Positions 8,863-17,799 are shown, counted from the first letter of the stretch. The stretch is DNA of 64,000 bases from JAJDZL01 sp965221175 (GCA_965221175.1 OZ244867.1:2728001-2792000), one strand, 5' to 3'. The notes: generated by a model from the sequence alone, not told the origin. Program-made: numbers and translations.

Positions 8863-10056
8863 GTGTATAAAAAATTGATAACTTGCATCTATTGCAACGA
8901 AGAAAAGAAAGAAAGTGAATTTTCGGAAGAGCATATTTGGCCAGAAGCGTTAGGCGGCGATTGCTTATCTGATTTTTGGCGTACTAAAAATGTTTGCCGT
9001 AGATGTAATAGTATTTCAGGACTCTTTGTTGACGGTGAATTTATTAAGGGAATTGGAGGAAATATAGAACAATTTACTAGCGCATCTGAATACATTGATA
9101 TCGACAACCCACCAAAGATTAATTTACCGTTGGCGTATTTGGGAAAGATACAGGATATAGAAATTGAAAATGGGACGATTGCTGATTTTTGGGTAGTGCC
9201 TAACGGTGGCAATATCATTCATTTCAGACCGGAAGACCAAGAGAATATTTGGGCTTCTTACGCGGGTGGCGAACCTAGAATGTCAAAAAATAAGACTGAA
9301 TCTAGTCGTGTTTATGTCGTACTAACCTCAACAGAAAAATATTGGATTTTGGCTTGTTTGGCAGCCGTCAAAGCCCATTTTAAGAATGCTGAATGCTTTA
9401 TTGTTAACATGGAAGTTTCAGCCGAGTGCAACGAATTCAAAACTTATGATCCAAACAACCCGATACACAAAAAAGACGCAGTTACTGTAGAAAATGTAAT
9501 TTCCGCAGGAAGAAACAGTCGGAATTTACGTTGTAAATTTGTAGTTCGCAAAGATACTGGTGATCGGTTTTTAGCAAAACTTGGGTTGGCTATTGGTTAC
9601 AAGTTATTGGGCGCGCCGTTTCTACAGACAGATTCTGCAAAATTTCTCCGAAAAGGATTCGGAGAGGCCAAATATGAAAAACGACAGAAAATTCCAGTTA
9701 GAGGTAAAAATTATTTATCGGAAAACATTGACAAATCTTTACTGGATTTTCTCTCATGGGCTGGTGCTTGGGTATTAATTATTTGGATTGTCGCATCAAA
9801 TTTAACACTAATTGTCATTTCTCCATCCGGTAATTTTCAGTGTGTTGTTGTTTCCAACGAAATACCTCTTATTCAGAATTTATGTCAATCATATGAAGAT
9901 GGCATTGTATGGTTGACGGTGCCAACACTGGGAGAGTCCGTTGGTCCGTTGTCTCTCGTAGATTACATATCTCACCGGTTTGGTAATCAAATTCACGAAG
10001 AACTTTCGAGTTTGGAGTACAAACAAAAATCCTATGGTACAGGTATCCAAAATTAG
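8863..10056 (+). CDS. HNH-type protein of a defence-like module
   Basis: This 397-residue protein opens with an HNH_5-like zinc module: CIYCNEEKKESEFSEEHIWP, then ALGG and VCRRCNS. Two CxxC pairs flank EEH, the expected catalytic His position. The rest has no recognised domain apart from a hydrophobic segment near residues 305-325 (WAGAWVLIIWIVASNLTLIV), which could be a membrane anchor or a buried strand. It starts with GTG at 8863, with TAAGTAGG just upstream. The next gene begins about 40 bases after its stop, so the two are probably one unit, bounded by tRNA-end-like repeats a and b. HNH proteins of this sort are common as nucleases in defence islands, but the target is unknown. Confidence 0.6.
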   Translation: MYKKLITCIYCNEEKKESEFSEEHIWPEALGGDCLSDFWRTKNVCRRCNSISGLFVDGEFIKGIGGNIEQFTSASEYIDIDNPPKINLPLAYLGKIQDIEIENGTIADFWVVPNGGNIIHFRPEDQENIWASYAGGEPRMSKNKTESSRVYVVLTSTEKYWILACLAAVKAHFKNAECFIVNMEVSAECNEFKTYDPNNPIHKKDAVTVENVISAGRNSRNLRCKFVVRKDTGDRFLAKLGLAIGYKLLGAPFLQTDSAKFLRKGFGEAKYEKRQKIPVRGKNYLSENIDKSLLDFLSWAGAWVLIIWIVASNLTLIVISPSGNFQCVVVSNEIPLIQNLCQSYEDGIVWLTVPTLGESVGPLSLVDYISHRFGNQIHEELSSLEYKQKSYGTGIQN

Positions 10057-10097
10057 AGATTTTTACAAATTTGGACAGTAGCGAAGAGTACATTGAA

Positions 10098-10700
10098 ATG
10101 AATAGTTCATCAAATAACGCGTTTCTCGACAAAAGTATGAAAGAAATGCTTCTGAAACAATATGACAGAGCAGTAATGAATAATACGAGTCGCGCCGCTT
10201 TCGTTGAATGCTTGGTTGCAAGAACGCTCGGTGACGGTTGGGAACATCACTGTGTAGATGGTTTGGGATGGGCCGCATGGGATTGTTATCACAAGTCAAG
10301 TACACGGCTCGAAATTAAACAAAGCGCAGCAAGGCAACTTTGGCATACGGAGGAAATATCTCCGAACCACTCTGCTCGGTTCGATATCAAACCACGCAAG
10401 GGTTACTGGCCTCCGGATTTGGGTGATGACGGTGCTTGGATTGACAAACCAGGACGATTTACGGATATTTATGTATTCGCGTGGCATGGTGAGAGGAAAA
10501 AAAAGACCTGCGACCACCGAGACGCGAATCAATGGTGTTTCTATGTAGCTAAGGAGCAAATGTTGCCTAAGACTCAAAAGACGATTGGGATAAGTTCTCT
10601 CGAAGAAATTGCAAAGGTTTGTGATATTTCTGAACTACAAGCGACGGTGGAGGATTCAATGTCCGAAATTGAAGTGCTTAAGGCAACGCTGCAGATTTGA
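10098..10700 (+). CDS. Putative PD-(D/E)XK-like nuclease
   Basis: This is a 200-residue protein from the ATG at 10098, with GAAGAG nine bases upstream; a TTG at 10071 is the alternative. The stretch AFVECLVARTLGDGWEHHCV followed by WDCYHKSSTRLEIKQSAARQ fits a restriction-like fold, with Asp in WDC and the Glu-x-Lys of LEIKQSA. A later region (TDIYVFAWHGERKKK, then QWCFYVAKEQMLP) also resembles restriction-type nucleases. No methyltransferase is adjacent. The upstream HNH gene is the likely partner. Confidence 0.55.
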   Translation: MNSSSNNAFLDKSMKEMLLKQYDRAVMNNTSRAAFVECLVARTLGDGWEHHCVDGLGWAAWDCYHKSSTRLEIKQSAARQLWHTEEISPNHSARFDIKPRKGYWPPDLGDDGAWIDKPGRFTDIYVFAWHGERKKKTCDHRDANQWCFYVAKEQMLPKTQKTIGISSLEEIAKVCDISELQATVEDSMSEIEVLKATLQI

Positions 10701-11006
10701 TCATCCAATTAACCAATCATCGCGATCGATCAGTTAACGAATTGGTTTTGTCTTGGCATCGTAAATCGTTGGTCACGAAAACACCTTTCTTGTGTTAGCG
10801 TTTGTTGTTGATTTCTGCATTACCGATTGTCAACTCTAGTTGGATCACGGAATGACCTCTAATCGTAGTAATGCCAGGAATCGAATTCTTTCCTTCCCAG
10901 CCCACGAAGTTAACTTTGTGACCAAAAGGTCTAGTACCAGAGCGGTAATTACGGAGTTAGTAACGATCGATGCAGACCATCTACCAATAATTTTCAGGAT
11001 GCAGAG
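10701..11006. other. Gene-free stretch with a diverged tRNA-end-like repeat
   Basis: Apart from repeat copy b at 10878-10907 nothing is recognised. An open frame from 10840 crosses the repeat and overlaps the zinc-ribbon gene out of frame, and does not look coding. Confidence 0.4.
10878..10907 (+). repeat. tRNA-3'-end-like repeat, copy b (diverged)
   Basis: The element reads GAATCGAATTCTTTCC and ends CAGCCCACGA. It keeps the spacing of the family but has lost the exact GGTTCG and CCACCA ends, so it is the most decayed copy. Confidence 0.65.
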
Positions 11007-11228
11007 ATGGAATGTCCAGTCTGTGCCGGTTTGGCTAAAAATATCACACTCCCAGACTTCGACGGCAAGAGTTTCAAATGTGATGAATGCGGTGAATACG
11101 ATATTTCGGGAACTGCGGATCAGCGCTTTCTGGAGCTTGACCTTAACGGTCGGAAAGAAGCGCTATGTAAGGCAAAACAATTTGCCAGTAGCGGACATCG
11201 CCCGTGTATTAACTCTCGTTGTTTTTAA
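11007..11228 (+). CDS. Zinc-ribbon small protein, copy 1
   Basis: This 73-residue protein carries two Cys pairs, CPVC at residues 3-6 and CDEC further on, around the motif LPDFDG and followed by GEYDISGT. The pairs should bind one zinc ion. Two further copies lie at 12794 and 19650. The gene after it (11285) is a nuclease-like ORF, and the same order is seen at copy 2, so the two probably work together. It might be a nucleic-acid-binding or regulatory partner. No function is known to me. Confidence 0.65.
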   Translation: MECPVCAGLAKNITLPDFDGKSFKCDECGEYDISGTADQRFLELDLNGRKEALCKAKQFASSGHRPCINSRCF

Positions 11229-11284
11229 CGACAATTGGATTGTTGAGCGCAGGCCTAAAGAAATAAGTTACTCTACGTCCGACA

Positions 11285-12034
11285 ATGAAATTCTGCGAAC
11301 CATTTGAAGTTTCTTCGTCCAATGACCTGATTTGCAAACTTTATTCCTATGATACCTCTGTGCCACAACGCGGCCAGGGTCTAAAAACTGAACACACTGA
11401 ACGCTGGGTTACTTGTCGTTTTCTGCGAGCCATCGCAGATACCCCTCTTCTCTCCTATCCTCTGAGAGTTGAGTCGAGAGATAAGCCTGACTTGGTTCTT
11501 GAGATAAAGACAAGGGTACCAAAACAAATTGGCATTGAAATTACCGAGGCTGTCTCGCAGGTTTATGCAAACCTCAAAGTCAATTTGGTTCAGTCAGGCG
11601 ATTCAACTGGTATTCATCATGTTCCAGAAAATAAGTTTAGCGATCAGCGATTACCCAAAAATGAATTCAAAAAGTTATCTGAAGAGTTCCAAAAGATATA
11701 TGAAGGTAAAAAGTATCCGCGTCCGATCATGGGTGACGCCATAGAGCAGAACTGGATGGAGGCAATTCTCGGTACTGCCAAGAAGAAAGCAGATGCCTTC
11801 AATAAACCGTGTTTCAAATGCTATCGGAATAACTGGTTACTCATTTATGACAACTGGAGTCCGGCTCCTCCATCTTGGGAAGTACAAGGCCTCACCAAAG
11901 AACTCAGCCAATTCCTGTTTCCAAATGACTGGCAACAACCGTTTGATAGGGTCTTTGTCCTGAGCTCTGAGATAATGTGGGAATTTAGAGAAGATGTAAT
12001 TCCTATCTCGTACCGGGTCACAACGCCCGGTTAA
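11285..12034 (+). CDS. Nuclease-like protein paired with the zinc-ribbon gene, copy 1
   Basis: This 249-residue protein is of unknown family. The stretch DKPDLVLEIKTRVPKQIGIE, then ITEAV, has the Asp and Glu-x-Lys / Glu pattern of a PD-(D/E)XK core. Two conserved blocks shared with the frameshifted paralogue at 13059-13840 are TERWVTCRFLRAIADT and NNWLLIYDNWSPAPPSWEVQ. It starts 56 bases after the zinc-ribbon gene. Sharing of the whole two-gene unit between two neighbouring repeat-bounded modules argues for a real functional pair, perhaps a small restriction or abortive-infection system. The nuclease call is tentative. Confidence 0.5.
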   Translation: MKFCEPFEVSSSNDLICKLYSYDTSVPQRGQGLKTEHTERWVTCRFLRAIADTPLLSYPLRVESRDKPDLVLEIKTRVPKQIGIEITEAVSQVYANLKVNLVQSGDSTGIHHVPENKFSDQRLPKNEFKKLSEEFQKIYEGKKYPRPIMGDAIEQNWMEAILGTAKKKADAFNKPCFKCYRNNWLLIYDNWSPAPPSWEVQGLTKELSQFLFPNDWQQPFDRVFVLSSEIMWEFREDVIPISYRVTTPG

Positions 12035-12242
12035 TATTTGTTGAGGTGGTTTTGGCTGCTGTCTTCAGTGAAACGCTGGGTATATTGATTGGATATTATG
12101 GTTTGACCAGATTTTCGAGCCAATTTTACCCAATCAGAACCGGGTTAAAGTGATCTCAAAGAGGTTTTGCAGAACGCTACCCGGCAAAAGGCGCAGGTCC
12201 CCTATGCGACAGGCCGGATGCCTGCCTGCAAGTTGGTTTTTA

Positions 12243-12545
12243 CTACGATGTTGCGCTCAGGCGTAAACGTGCTGGTCGCCGGGTGTTCGCAGTCATGCAA
12301 AGATAATCAAGCAGCAAACGGGAGTTCATGCGTAACTTTCTTGTAGTCGTCGCCACCGATTTTTCGTGTCGTTTGATGAGCGCAATTACAAAGCGGCGAA
12401 ATGCAGTTAAATTCTCCGGAGTTGCGCTAGGCGGAAATCGAAATTGGCAGCCAATTTGCAAAGAAGGTAATGCCTCGAATGTCAGCGGCACAGGGAAACC
12501 AAAGCCGAAGCCAGTTTTATAAATTGAAGTGTTTGGTTGCATCAA
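12243..12545 (-). pseudogene. Possible C-terminal fragment of a transposase
   Basis: The minus-strand frame reads NLTAFRRFVIALIKRHEKSV, then KLRMNSRLLLDYLCMTANT, which resembles the last helices of an ISAs1-like DDE transposase. Nothing upstream continues the protein, so if real it is a short remnant. Confidence 0.3.
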
Positions 12546-12665
12546 TTGAATGAGTTTTGATTGCCCAGCAAGCGATTTCGGTTCATTAAGTGCAAAAACG
12601 AGTCAATCCGGCGGTCAATGAGGTGCCAGCTGGCAAATGTTGAGTTGAAGTATGATTGTTGCCGC

Positions 12666-12695
12666 GGTTCGAATTCTTCCCTTCCGGGCCCACCA
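12666..12695 (+). repeat. tRNA-3'-end-like repeat, copy c
   Basis: The element starts GGTTCGAATTC and ends GGGCCCACCA. Its right flank, from 12696 to about 13045, is a near-identical copy of the right flank of copy e (19548-19900). Confidence 0.8.
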
Positions 12696-12793
12696 GACCA
12701 CCAGATTAACGTTTGTGGTTAATTGTTCTTAATTGCAAGGTGGTGCTTTCGAATCAAATTTCACCAATTGAAATCAATCATTTGGAATTAGAA

Positions 12794-13015
12794 ATGAAAT
12801 GTCCAGTTTGTACAGGTTCGGCCAGAGATGTAACGCTCCCAGACTTTGATGGTGAACGTATCAAGTGTGATTTATGTGGCGAATACGATATATCGGGGAC
12901 AATAGTATTTCGACTTTCGACCTTTAACATTGAAGAACGAAAAGAAGCGTTGTCCAAGGCGAAACGAATTGCTACAAATGGAAATCGCCCATGTATAGAT
13001 ACTCGTTGCATTTGA
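12794..13015 (+). CDS. Zinc-ribbon small protein, copy 2
   Basis: This 73-residue paralogue of the 11007 gene keeps all zinc ligands (CPVC, CDLC) and the LPDFDG and GEYDISGT motifs. I take the ATG at 12794, which matches the start of the other copies; an earlier start at 12713 would add a stretch without similarity. It is followed by the frameshifted nuclease paralogue. Confidence 0.6.
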   Translation: MKCPVCTGSARDVTLPDFDGERIKCDLCGEYDISGTIVFRLSTFNIEERKEALSKAKRIATNGNRPCIDTRCI

Positions 13016-13058
13016 TTGTTGAGCACCATTCTAAATCGATAATTTCCCTTCAAGTCCA

Positions 13059-13840
13059 ATGAACGAATCTCTCAACCAATTTGATGCTCAGTCGGCAAAT
13101 GACCTGATATGCAAACTTCAATCATACGACACTTGTATTCCAAATCGCAGTTCAGGCCGAAAGACACATCATACTGAGCGCTGGACTATCTGTCGTTTTC
13201 TACACGCTATTGCAAACACTTCCGTTCTTTCCTATCCTCTTTGTGTAAAGCATGGAGATAGGCCTGATTTAGTACTGGGGTTTCTCAAGGAATTAGTTCG
13301 AGTATTGGCATTGAGATTGTTGAGGCTGTCCCACAAAGTTACGCACATCTCCAATCCAAATTTGAACAAGAAGATTCCGTCGACGTTTACCCTGTTCCAG
13401 AAATTAAATTTCATGACCCTCCGTGGTCTAAAAAAAGAGTTGAAAATTACGTTAAATCGACCAAATGTGGACGGTTACCACCACCGATCATGGGCGATCG
13501 TGTGGAACGGAACTGGAAAGAGACGATTATTGGTTTTGTAATAAAGAAAGCAAAAAAATACGAGAGTAATGTTATCAAACGCTATCCAAGAAATTGGTTG
13601 CTGATTTATGACAACTGGTCCGTTGCACCTCCAAATTGGGAGGTGCAACGCATCAGTAAGGAACTCCACCAGTGTCTGCATACAAGCGAATTGCAAAATC
13701 CATTTGATAGGATGTTTGTTATGCGATGTGAATTAGTGTGGGAGCTCATAAATCCTTCACAGCATAGTCTCAGATGTCCTTTTTCTCAGAAAATTCGTCA
13801 ATACTCAGTGTCAGTTGATAATGTACTGTGCGACAATTGA
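13059..13840 (+). pseudogene. Nuclease-like protein paired with the zinc-ribbon gene, copy 2 (frameshifted)
   Basis: The front part (NDLICKLQSYDT, TERWTICRFLHAIANT, DRPDLVLG) matches the protein at 11285-12034. One frameshift near 13275-13290 moves the matching sequence to another frame: GIEIVEAVPQSYAHL, then PPPIMGDRVERNWKE, and NWLLIYDNWSVAPPNWEVQR up to the stop at 13840. Restoring the frame would give about 260 residues. The shift falls between the two acidic motifs of the putative active site, so the present product would be inactive unless recoding occurs. Confidence 0.65.
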
Positions 13841-13857
13841 AAATGCGTTTGACATAG

Positions 13858-14028
13858 TCGCGAAAGGAGCTGGCTCGCCTTGATACCAATTTTCATGAGG
13901 CAGTTAGGCAACTTTGTGATAATCACCTCCGTGTGGATGAACACGGATTTGCAGTTGGAGCGCAGTCTCGCACGACGGGTAACACCATTTTGTGTGCGTC
14001 GGTGGGAAAGGACTGTCTACAAGCAATA
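13858..14028 (+). pseudogene. Short open remnant of unknown origin
   Basis: One plus-strand frame reads RKELARLDTNFHEAVRQLCD, then NHLRVDEHGFAVGAQS, over about 57 codons to a TAG, with no start codon. It looks protein-like but I do not recognise it. Otherwise the 300 bases before the DUF2188 gene hold nothing I can support. Confidence 0.2.
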
Positions 14029-14135
14029 TAGTGAACAGGGGGTTAACATACTCGTTTACAATCTGATATGCGTTGATTCGCAACAGCGAACAACCACGGG
14101 AATGCGTAATTTCAGCAATTTAAGGGAGTAGAGTA

Positions 14136-14360
14136 ATGAATCGAAAAGGGCAACATGTCGTTCCCAGAGACAATAAATGGGCCGTACGCAAGTCTGGTTC
14201 CGATCGAGTAACACGGAAGTTTGATACTCAGCGAGAAGCTATAGAGGTCGCACGTGAGTTCGCTCGCAATCAGGGAACAGAGGTTTACATCCACGGACGG
14301 GATGGCCGTATTCGCGAACGCGATTCCTACGGAAATGATCCGTTTCCACCAACAGGATGA
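14136..14360 (+). CDS. DUF2188 family protein
   Basis: This 74-residue protein shows the DUF2188 pattern: HVVPRDNKWAVRKSGSDRVT, then TQREAIEVAREFARNQGTEV and IHGRDGRIRERDSYGND. These small proteins are common next to defence and mobile genes, and their function is not known. GGGAG lies close upstream of the ATG. The next gene starts 7 bases after its stop, so the two form one operon. Confidence 0.75.
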   Translation: MNRKGQHVVPRDNKWAVRKSGSDRVTRKFDTQREAIEVAREFARNQGTEVYIHGRDGRIRERDSYGNDPFPPTG

Positions 14361-14367
14361 CTGAAAT

Positions 14368-15003
14368 TTGGTCGATTCCGACTTTAACCACAATGTCTTT
14401 GTAAATTGTCCGTTCGATACCGACTATGCGCCCATAATGCAGGCAGTTCTTTTCTGCCTCGTTCGGTTCGGGTTTAGGCCGCGTATTGCAACTGAGCAAA
14501 GCAACGCCGCTGAACCACGTATCGATAAAATCTGCGAACTGATTCGGGCTTCCAAATACTCAATTCACGATCTTAGCCGATGTCAAGCAAGCCAGGCGGA
14601 AGAGGTATTCCGTCTAAATATGCCTTTCGAGCTTGGAGTGGATTTTGGGTGCCAGAGATACGGCGGGCATCCATGTTCGGACAAGGTGATTCTGATACTC
14701 GATGAAAAGCGCTATCGTTTACAAGAAGCGATATCTGACTTGGCAGGAAGCGACATAGAAGCGCATGAAGGCAATTACCAAATAGCCGTGAGGAAGGTTC
14801 GAAACTGGCTGACTAACAATATTGCAGAAATCCCAACGGTTTCGGCAAATTCGATCCTTGCAAAATACGAAGATTTTCAAGAATGGCACTATGAGAGACA
14901 ACGCAAGGAAGAATTTTCGGAACAAGATATTAAAGACTATCCAACCTCGGAGCTTCTTGATGAAATGTTGAAATGGTTTGTTCTACACAAGCCACAGGGC
15001 TAA
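14368..15003 (+). CDS. Predicted nucleotide-binding/TIR-like effector linked to DUF2188
   Basis: This is a 211-residue protein starting at TTG. Family marks are NHNVFVNCPFDTDYAPI at the N-terminus, then EPRIDKICELIRASKYSIHD and FRLNMPFELGVDFGC. Together they suggest a Rossmann-like, nucleotide-processing fold related to TIR-like or nucleoside-deoxyribosyltransferase-like domains, which act as NAD-consuming effectors in several immune systems. The enzymatic activity is an inference. I know this family as a frequent neighbour of small conserved genes such as DUF2188 in defence islands. The DUF2188 gene just upstream is probably its partner. Confidence 0.55.
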   Translation: MVDSDFNHNVFVNCPFDTDYAPIMQAVLFCLVRFGFRPRIATEQSNAAEPRIDKICELIRASKYSIHDLSRCQASQAEEVFRLNMPFELGVDFGCQRYGGHPCSDKVILILDEKRYRLQEAISDLAGSDIEAHEGNYQIAVRKVRNWLTNNIAEIPTVSANSILAKYEDFQEWHYERQRKEEFSEQDIKDYPTSELLDEMLKWFVLHKPQG

Positions 15004-15465
15004 TCAGTGCTATCAAGGAGCCAGATAAGATGACTTATTGAGATGTTTGATGTCATAAATCTCTTGTCCCTCTGATGAAGGCGGCACCGTCGCTCGTCGG
15101 GGTTGAGAACCAACAATTCACGTTAAATTTAACAAACGGCTCATCACAAACGCCATCTGGTTCGTCCTGTGTCAATCATTACAGAATTTAACTCGGAAGC
15201 GTACTTCCACACAGGTTCGACTACAGTCCTTCCGGGCCCACCATATATTTAATTTTTCAATCTGCGCGAGATTTCTTGATCGATTTTTTCAGGAAAGAAC
15301 TCAAATAAAACGCAGAAAATTTCTTCAGCGTTTAACACTTCAATCGTTACTAAATTTGAGTTTAGTTCTGCTACAATGTGTTTACTACCCCCGTCGTTTC
15401 GTCGGCGGGCCGCAGGGTCTTGAGAAGAGTTTCTTGAGGCCCTTTGCTTTTTCTGAAAGGATAAC
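15004..15465. other. Gene-free stretch with repeat d and NYN gene leader
   Basis: It holds tRNA-end-like repeat d at 15214-15243, and a right flank (15244-15328) similar to that of repeat f (21295-21378). GAAAGGA at 15454-15460 is a good ribosome-binding site for the broken NYN gene. I see no other gene. Confidence 0.5.
15214..15243 (+). repeat. tRNA-3'-end-like repeat, copy d
   Basis: The element starts GGTTCGACTACAG and ends GGGCCCACCA, with the variant interior also seen in copy e. The right flank matches that of copy f over about 85 bp. Confidence 0.8.
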
Positions 15466-15527
15466 ATGCGTACGGCAATTTATATCGATGGGTTCAATAT
15501 TTTTTATGGAGCCGTTAAAAACACAAA

Positions 15528-16919
15528 GAGCTATGCCCGAAAGTAGTGCGTGGGGTGAAATCACGCGGCTACCTGGTTGTCAAACTGCTTTGTCTCAATC
15601 CCGTCTTTGAATTGTATACCTTCTATCACTTTCCCAAGTTGCCGGAATCCTCGCAACCTGCGCCAGTTGTGTTGCGCACAAATACCCAGCTTGAACATCA
15701 TGCACAGCATCCCCTTTCGGCTTAAACACCCTTTCGAGCGACGCGTGCGATGACGGATCGTCGCAAATGTCGATTCAATCGGGTTGGTGGTGCGCAAGCT
15801 TAGCCAGTGCACTGCCGGAAAATCGTAAAACGCCAGCAGCTCTTCGCGGTCCTTCTCTAGACACTGAGTCGCTTTCGGATACTTGTCCTGGTAAGTGTGG
15901 ATGAATTGATCGAATGCACGCTGTGCATCGGCTCGAGTCTCAGCCATCCAGATCTCATGCAAGGCCTCTTTGGCTTTCGCCTGTACCGACTTCGGAAGCG
16001 CATTCAGCACATTCGCACTCTTGTGCACCCAACAGCGCTGGTGACGGGTGTCCGGATAAATCTCATCCAGAGCCGACCAAAACCCCAGCGCACCGTCGCC
16101 AACCGCTAGCTTCGGCACATTCATCCCACGTGCTTTCAGATCCAGCAATACCTCGCGCCAGCTCTGCGTAGACTCGCGAACCCCGTCTTCAATCGTCAAT
16201 AACTTCTTCTCGCCTTGATCATTCACGCCGATCACCACCAGTGAACACAACTTGACATCCTCGCTGCGCAATCCGCTATATATCCCATCCACCCACAGGT
16301 ATACCCATCGCTCCCTGCTCAAATCCCGCGCCATCCACTGTTCGCGCTCTTCTTCCCACTCGGCTTTCAGTCGCGACACCACCGCAGTCGAAAATCCTTT
16401 GGCTTCCTGCCCCAGCAACACGCCAAGCACATTGCCCATCTCACCGCTGCTGATCCCTTTCAGATACAGCCATGGCACAAATGCCTCCAGCGTGCGTGTC
16501 TTTCGCACATAGGGCGGAATCAGGCAGGAGCGAAACGTCACCGGCTCTCCAGTGGTCGAACGCACCTTGGGAATCTTCACCGTCACCGAACCAATGCCCG
16601 TCTGAATCTGGCGTTGCCGATGGTAACCGCTTCGAACGACCGCCCGATGACCGTTTTCGGTATACTGGCCATCATACTTCGCCATAAGCTCGTCTAATTC
16701 AGCCTCAACCCCCAGTGCGATCAACTGACGGGCTCCGGTTCGAATCAAATCTGTGAGTGGGTCTTCAAAAAGTTCTCGATTTTCAAATGAAATTACGTTA
16801 TCCTTATTCATCGTGGCGTACCTTTCTGGTTTCTTGTAATAAATGTGTTCATTTACATGTTAAACCAGATACGCCACTTTTTTTTCAAACCTCCCACGCA
16901 CTACTTTCGGGCATAGCTC
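15528..16919 (-). mobile_element. Complete IS256-family insertion sequence
   Basis: The 1392-bp element has perfect inverted ends of 27 bp (each begins GAGCTATGCCCGAAAG and ends GTGCGTGGG read inward). It is flanked by the 9-bp direct duplication AAACACAAA at 15519-15527 and 16920-16928. It carries one transposase gene. The exact duplication and perfect ends point to a recent insertion. Confidence 0.95.
15561..16811 (-). CDS. IS256-family transposase
   Basis: This 416-residue protein is of the usual length for the family. Visible marks are the N-terminal DELMAKYDGQYTENGHRAVV and SGYHRQRQIQTGIG, then WVYLWVDGIYSGLR with the first catalytic Asp. The second Asp lies in KLAVGDGALGFWSALDEIYP and the region with the catalytic Glu in SLRTTNPIESTFATIRHRT. 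It is intact and fills the element between the inverted ends, transcribed opposite to the disrupted NYN gene. Confidence 0.95.
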   Translation of the reverse strand: MNKDNVISFENRELFEDPLTDLIRTGARQLIALGVEAELDELMAKYDGQYTENGHRAVVRSGYHRQRQIQTGIGSVTVKIPKVRSTTGEPVTFRSCLIPPYVRKTRTLEAFVPWLYLKGISSGEMGNVLGVLLGQEAKGFSTAVVSRLKAEWEEEREQWMARDLSRERWVYLWVDGIYSGLRSEDVKLCSLVVIGVNDQGEKKLLTIEDGVRESTQSWREVLLDLKARGMNVPKLAVGDGALGFWSALDEIYPDTRHQRCWVHKSANVLNALPKSVQAKAKEALHEIWMAETRADAQRAFDQFIHTYQDKYPKATQCLEKDREELLAFYDFPAVHWLSLRTTNPIESTFATIRHRTRRSKGCLSRKGMLCMMFKLGICAQHNWRRLRGFRQLGKVIEGIQFKDGIETKQFDNQVAA

Positions 16920-17487
16920 AAACACAAACTATAAATGGTTAAATCCAAAGCAACTCTGCGAATCCATATTAAAACCTCATCACAATATCATTTCCATCGT
17001 TTACTGTACAGCTAAAGTCAAACTTAAATTCACAGACCCAAGTGTTCCCATACGACAGGCGACTTATCTCAAAGCAATAAAATCTTATATCCCAGAACTG
17101 ACTGTAATTTATGGACATTTTCTGGAAACCAGATTACTTTGTAGGCCAGTAAATCCGAAACTCGGAAAATTGGTAGAAGTGATTCGTACAGAAGAAAAAG
17201 GATCAGATGTTAATCTGGCGGTACACCTAGTAAATGATGCACATAATAATTTGTTTGACTGTGCAATAGTTGTCAGCAATGACAGTGATTTGGCAGAGGC
17301 GATGCGAATCGTAAAAGATGAATGCGGGAAAGTAGTGGGATTATTTACTCCTTGGAGAAGACGAGCATCAAAACAACTTATGCAACACTCAAGTTTTCAA
17401 CGAACGATTCGAAAAGCCAGTTTGGCAAAGAGCCAACTTCCAAACCCTATACCAGGAACAAAAATTCACAAGCCGGCAAACTGGTAG

Positions 17488-17799
17488 TTCAAGGCGATTT
17501 CTTATAGCCACTAGCTGTAAATATCTAAGCCGCCCACTAAAATCCATTTTTACAATGAAGGGCTAGTCGAAGTTTTAAGTAGCGGTTGAATTTCGAGTAC
17601 CATTTACCTTGCTTCATTGTGCACTTAAGTGCACAATGAAGCAAGGCCGTTCGACCGGGAGCAACCTTTGAATTTCCTGCGCCTTGAGCGCCTGGTGAGG
17701 ACATGTGCCCCGGTCGATGGCAGCGATGGAAGCCCCGTAGATAGTTTCGTGCCCTTGAGCACCCGTACTGGATCAGGCAAGCATCGCGGCAGGTTTCAA
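17488..17799. other. Gene-free stretch with a perfect palindrome
   Basis: It contains the 40-bp palindrome at 17607-17646. The remaining sequence (17650-17790) is richer in G+C and looks like a fragment of a mobile element, but no protein match is clear. Confidence 0.4.
17607..17646. repeat. Perfect 40-bp palindrome without a loop
   Basis: Two 20-bp arms (CCTTGCTTCATTGTGCAC followed by TT, then the exact reverse complement) meet with no spacer. It has no T-run and follows no gene closely, so it is not an obvious terminator. It may be a junction between two inverted copies of an element end. Confidence 0.85.

Larger units (their letters stand above)
12035..12793. other. Mostly gene-free stretch with transposase debris and repeat c
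   Basis: It holds a possible transposase fragment on the minus strand (12243-12545), listed separately, and the tRNA-end-like repeat c at 12666-12695. From 12690 onward the DNA is nearly identical to 19542-19900. Confidence 0.45.
15466..17487 (+). pseudogene. NYN-domain RNase gene, split by an IS256-family insertion
   Basis: The front part (15466-15527) reads MRTAIYIDGFNIFYGAVKNT, the first strand of a NYN/PIN-like metal-dependent RNase with its leading Asp. After the insertion element the same frame resumes at 16929 with NYKWLNPKQL, runs through RTEEKGSDVNLAVHLVNDA and VVSNDSDLAEAMRIV, and ends GTKIHKPANW at 17487. Removing the element and one copy of the 9-bp duplication gives an uninterrupted frame of about 205 codons with the conserved acidic residues intact. 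The gene is therefore inactive now, but was complete until recently. NYN proteins of this type often act as RNases in defence or toxin settings. It has no close partner gene here. Confidence 0.85.
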
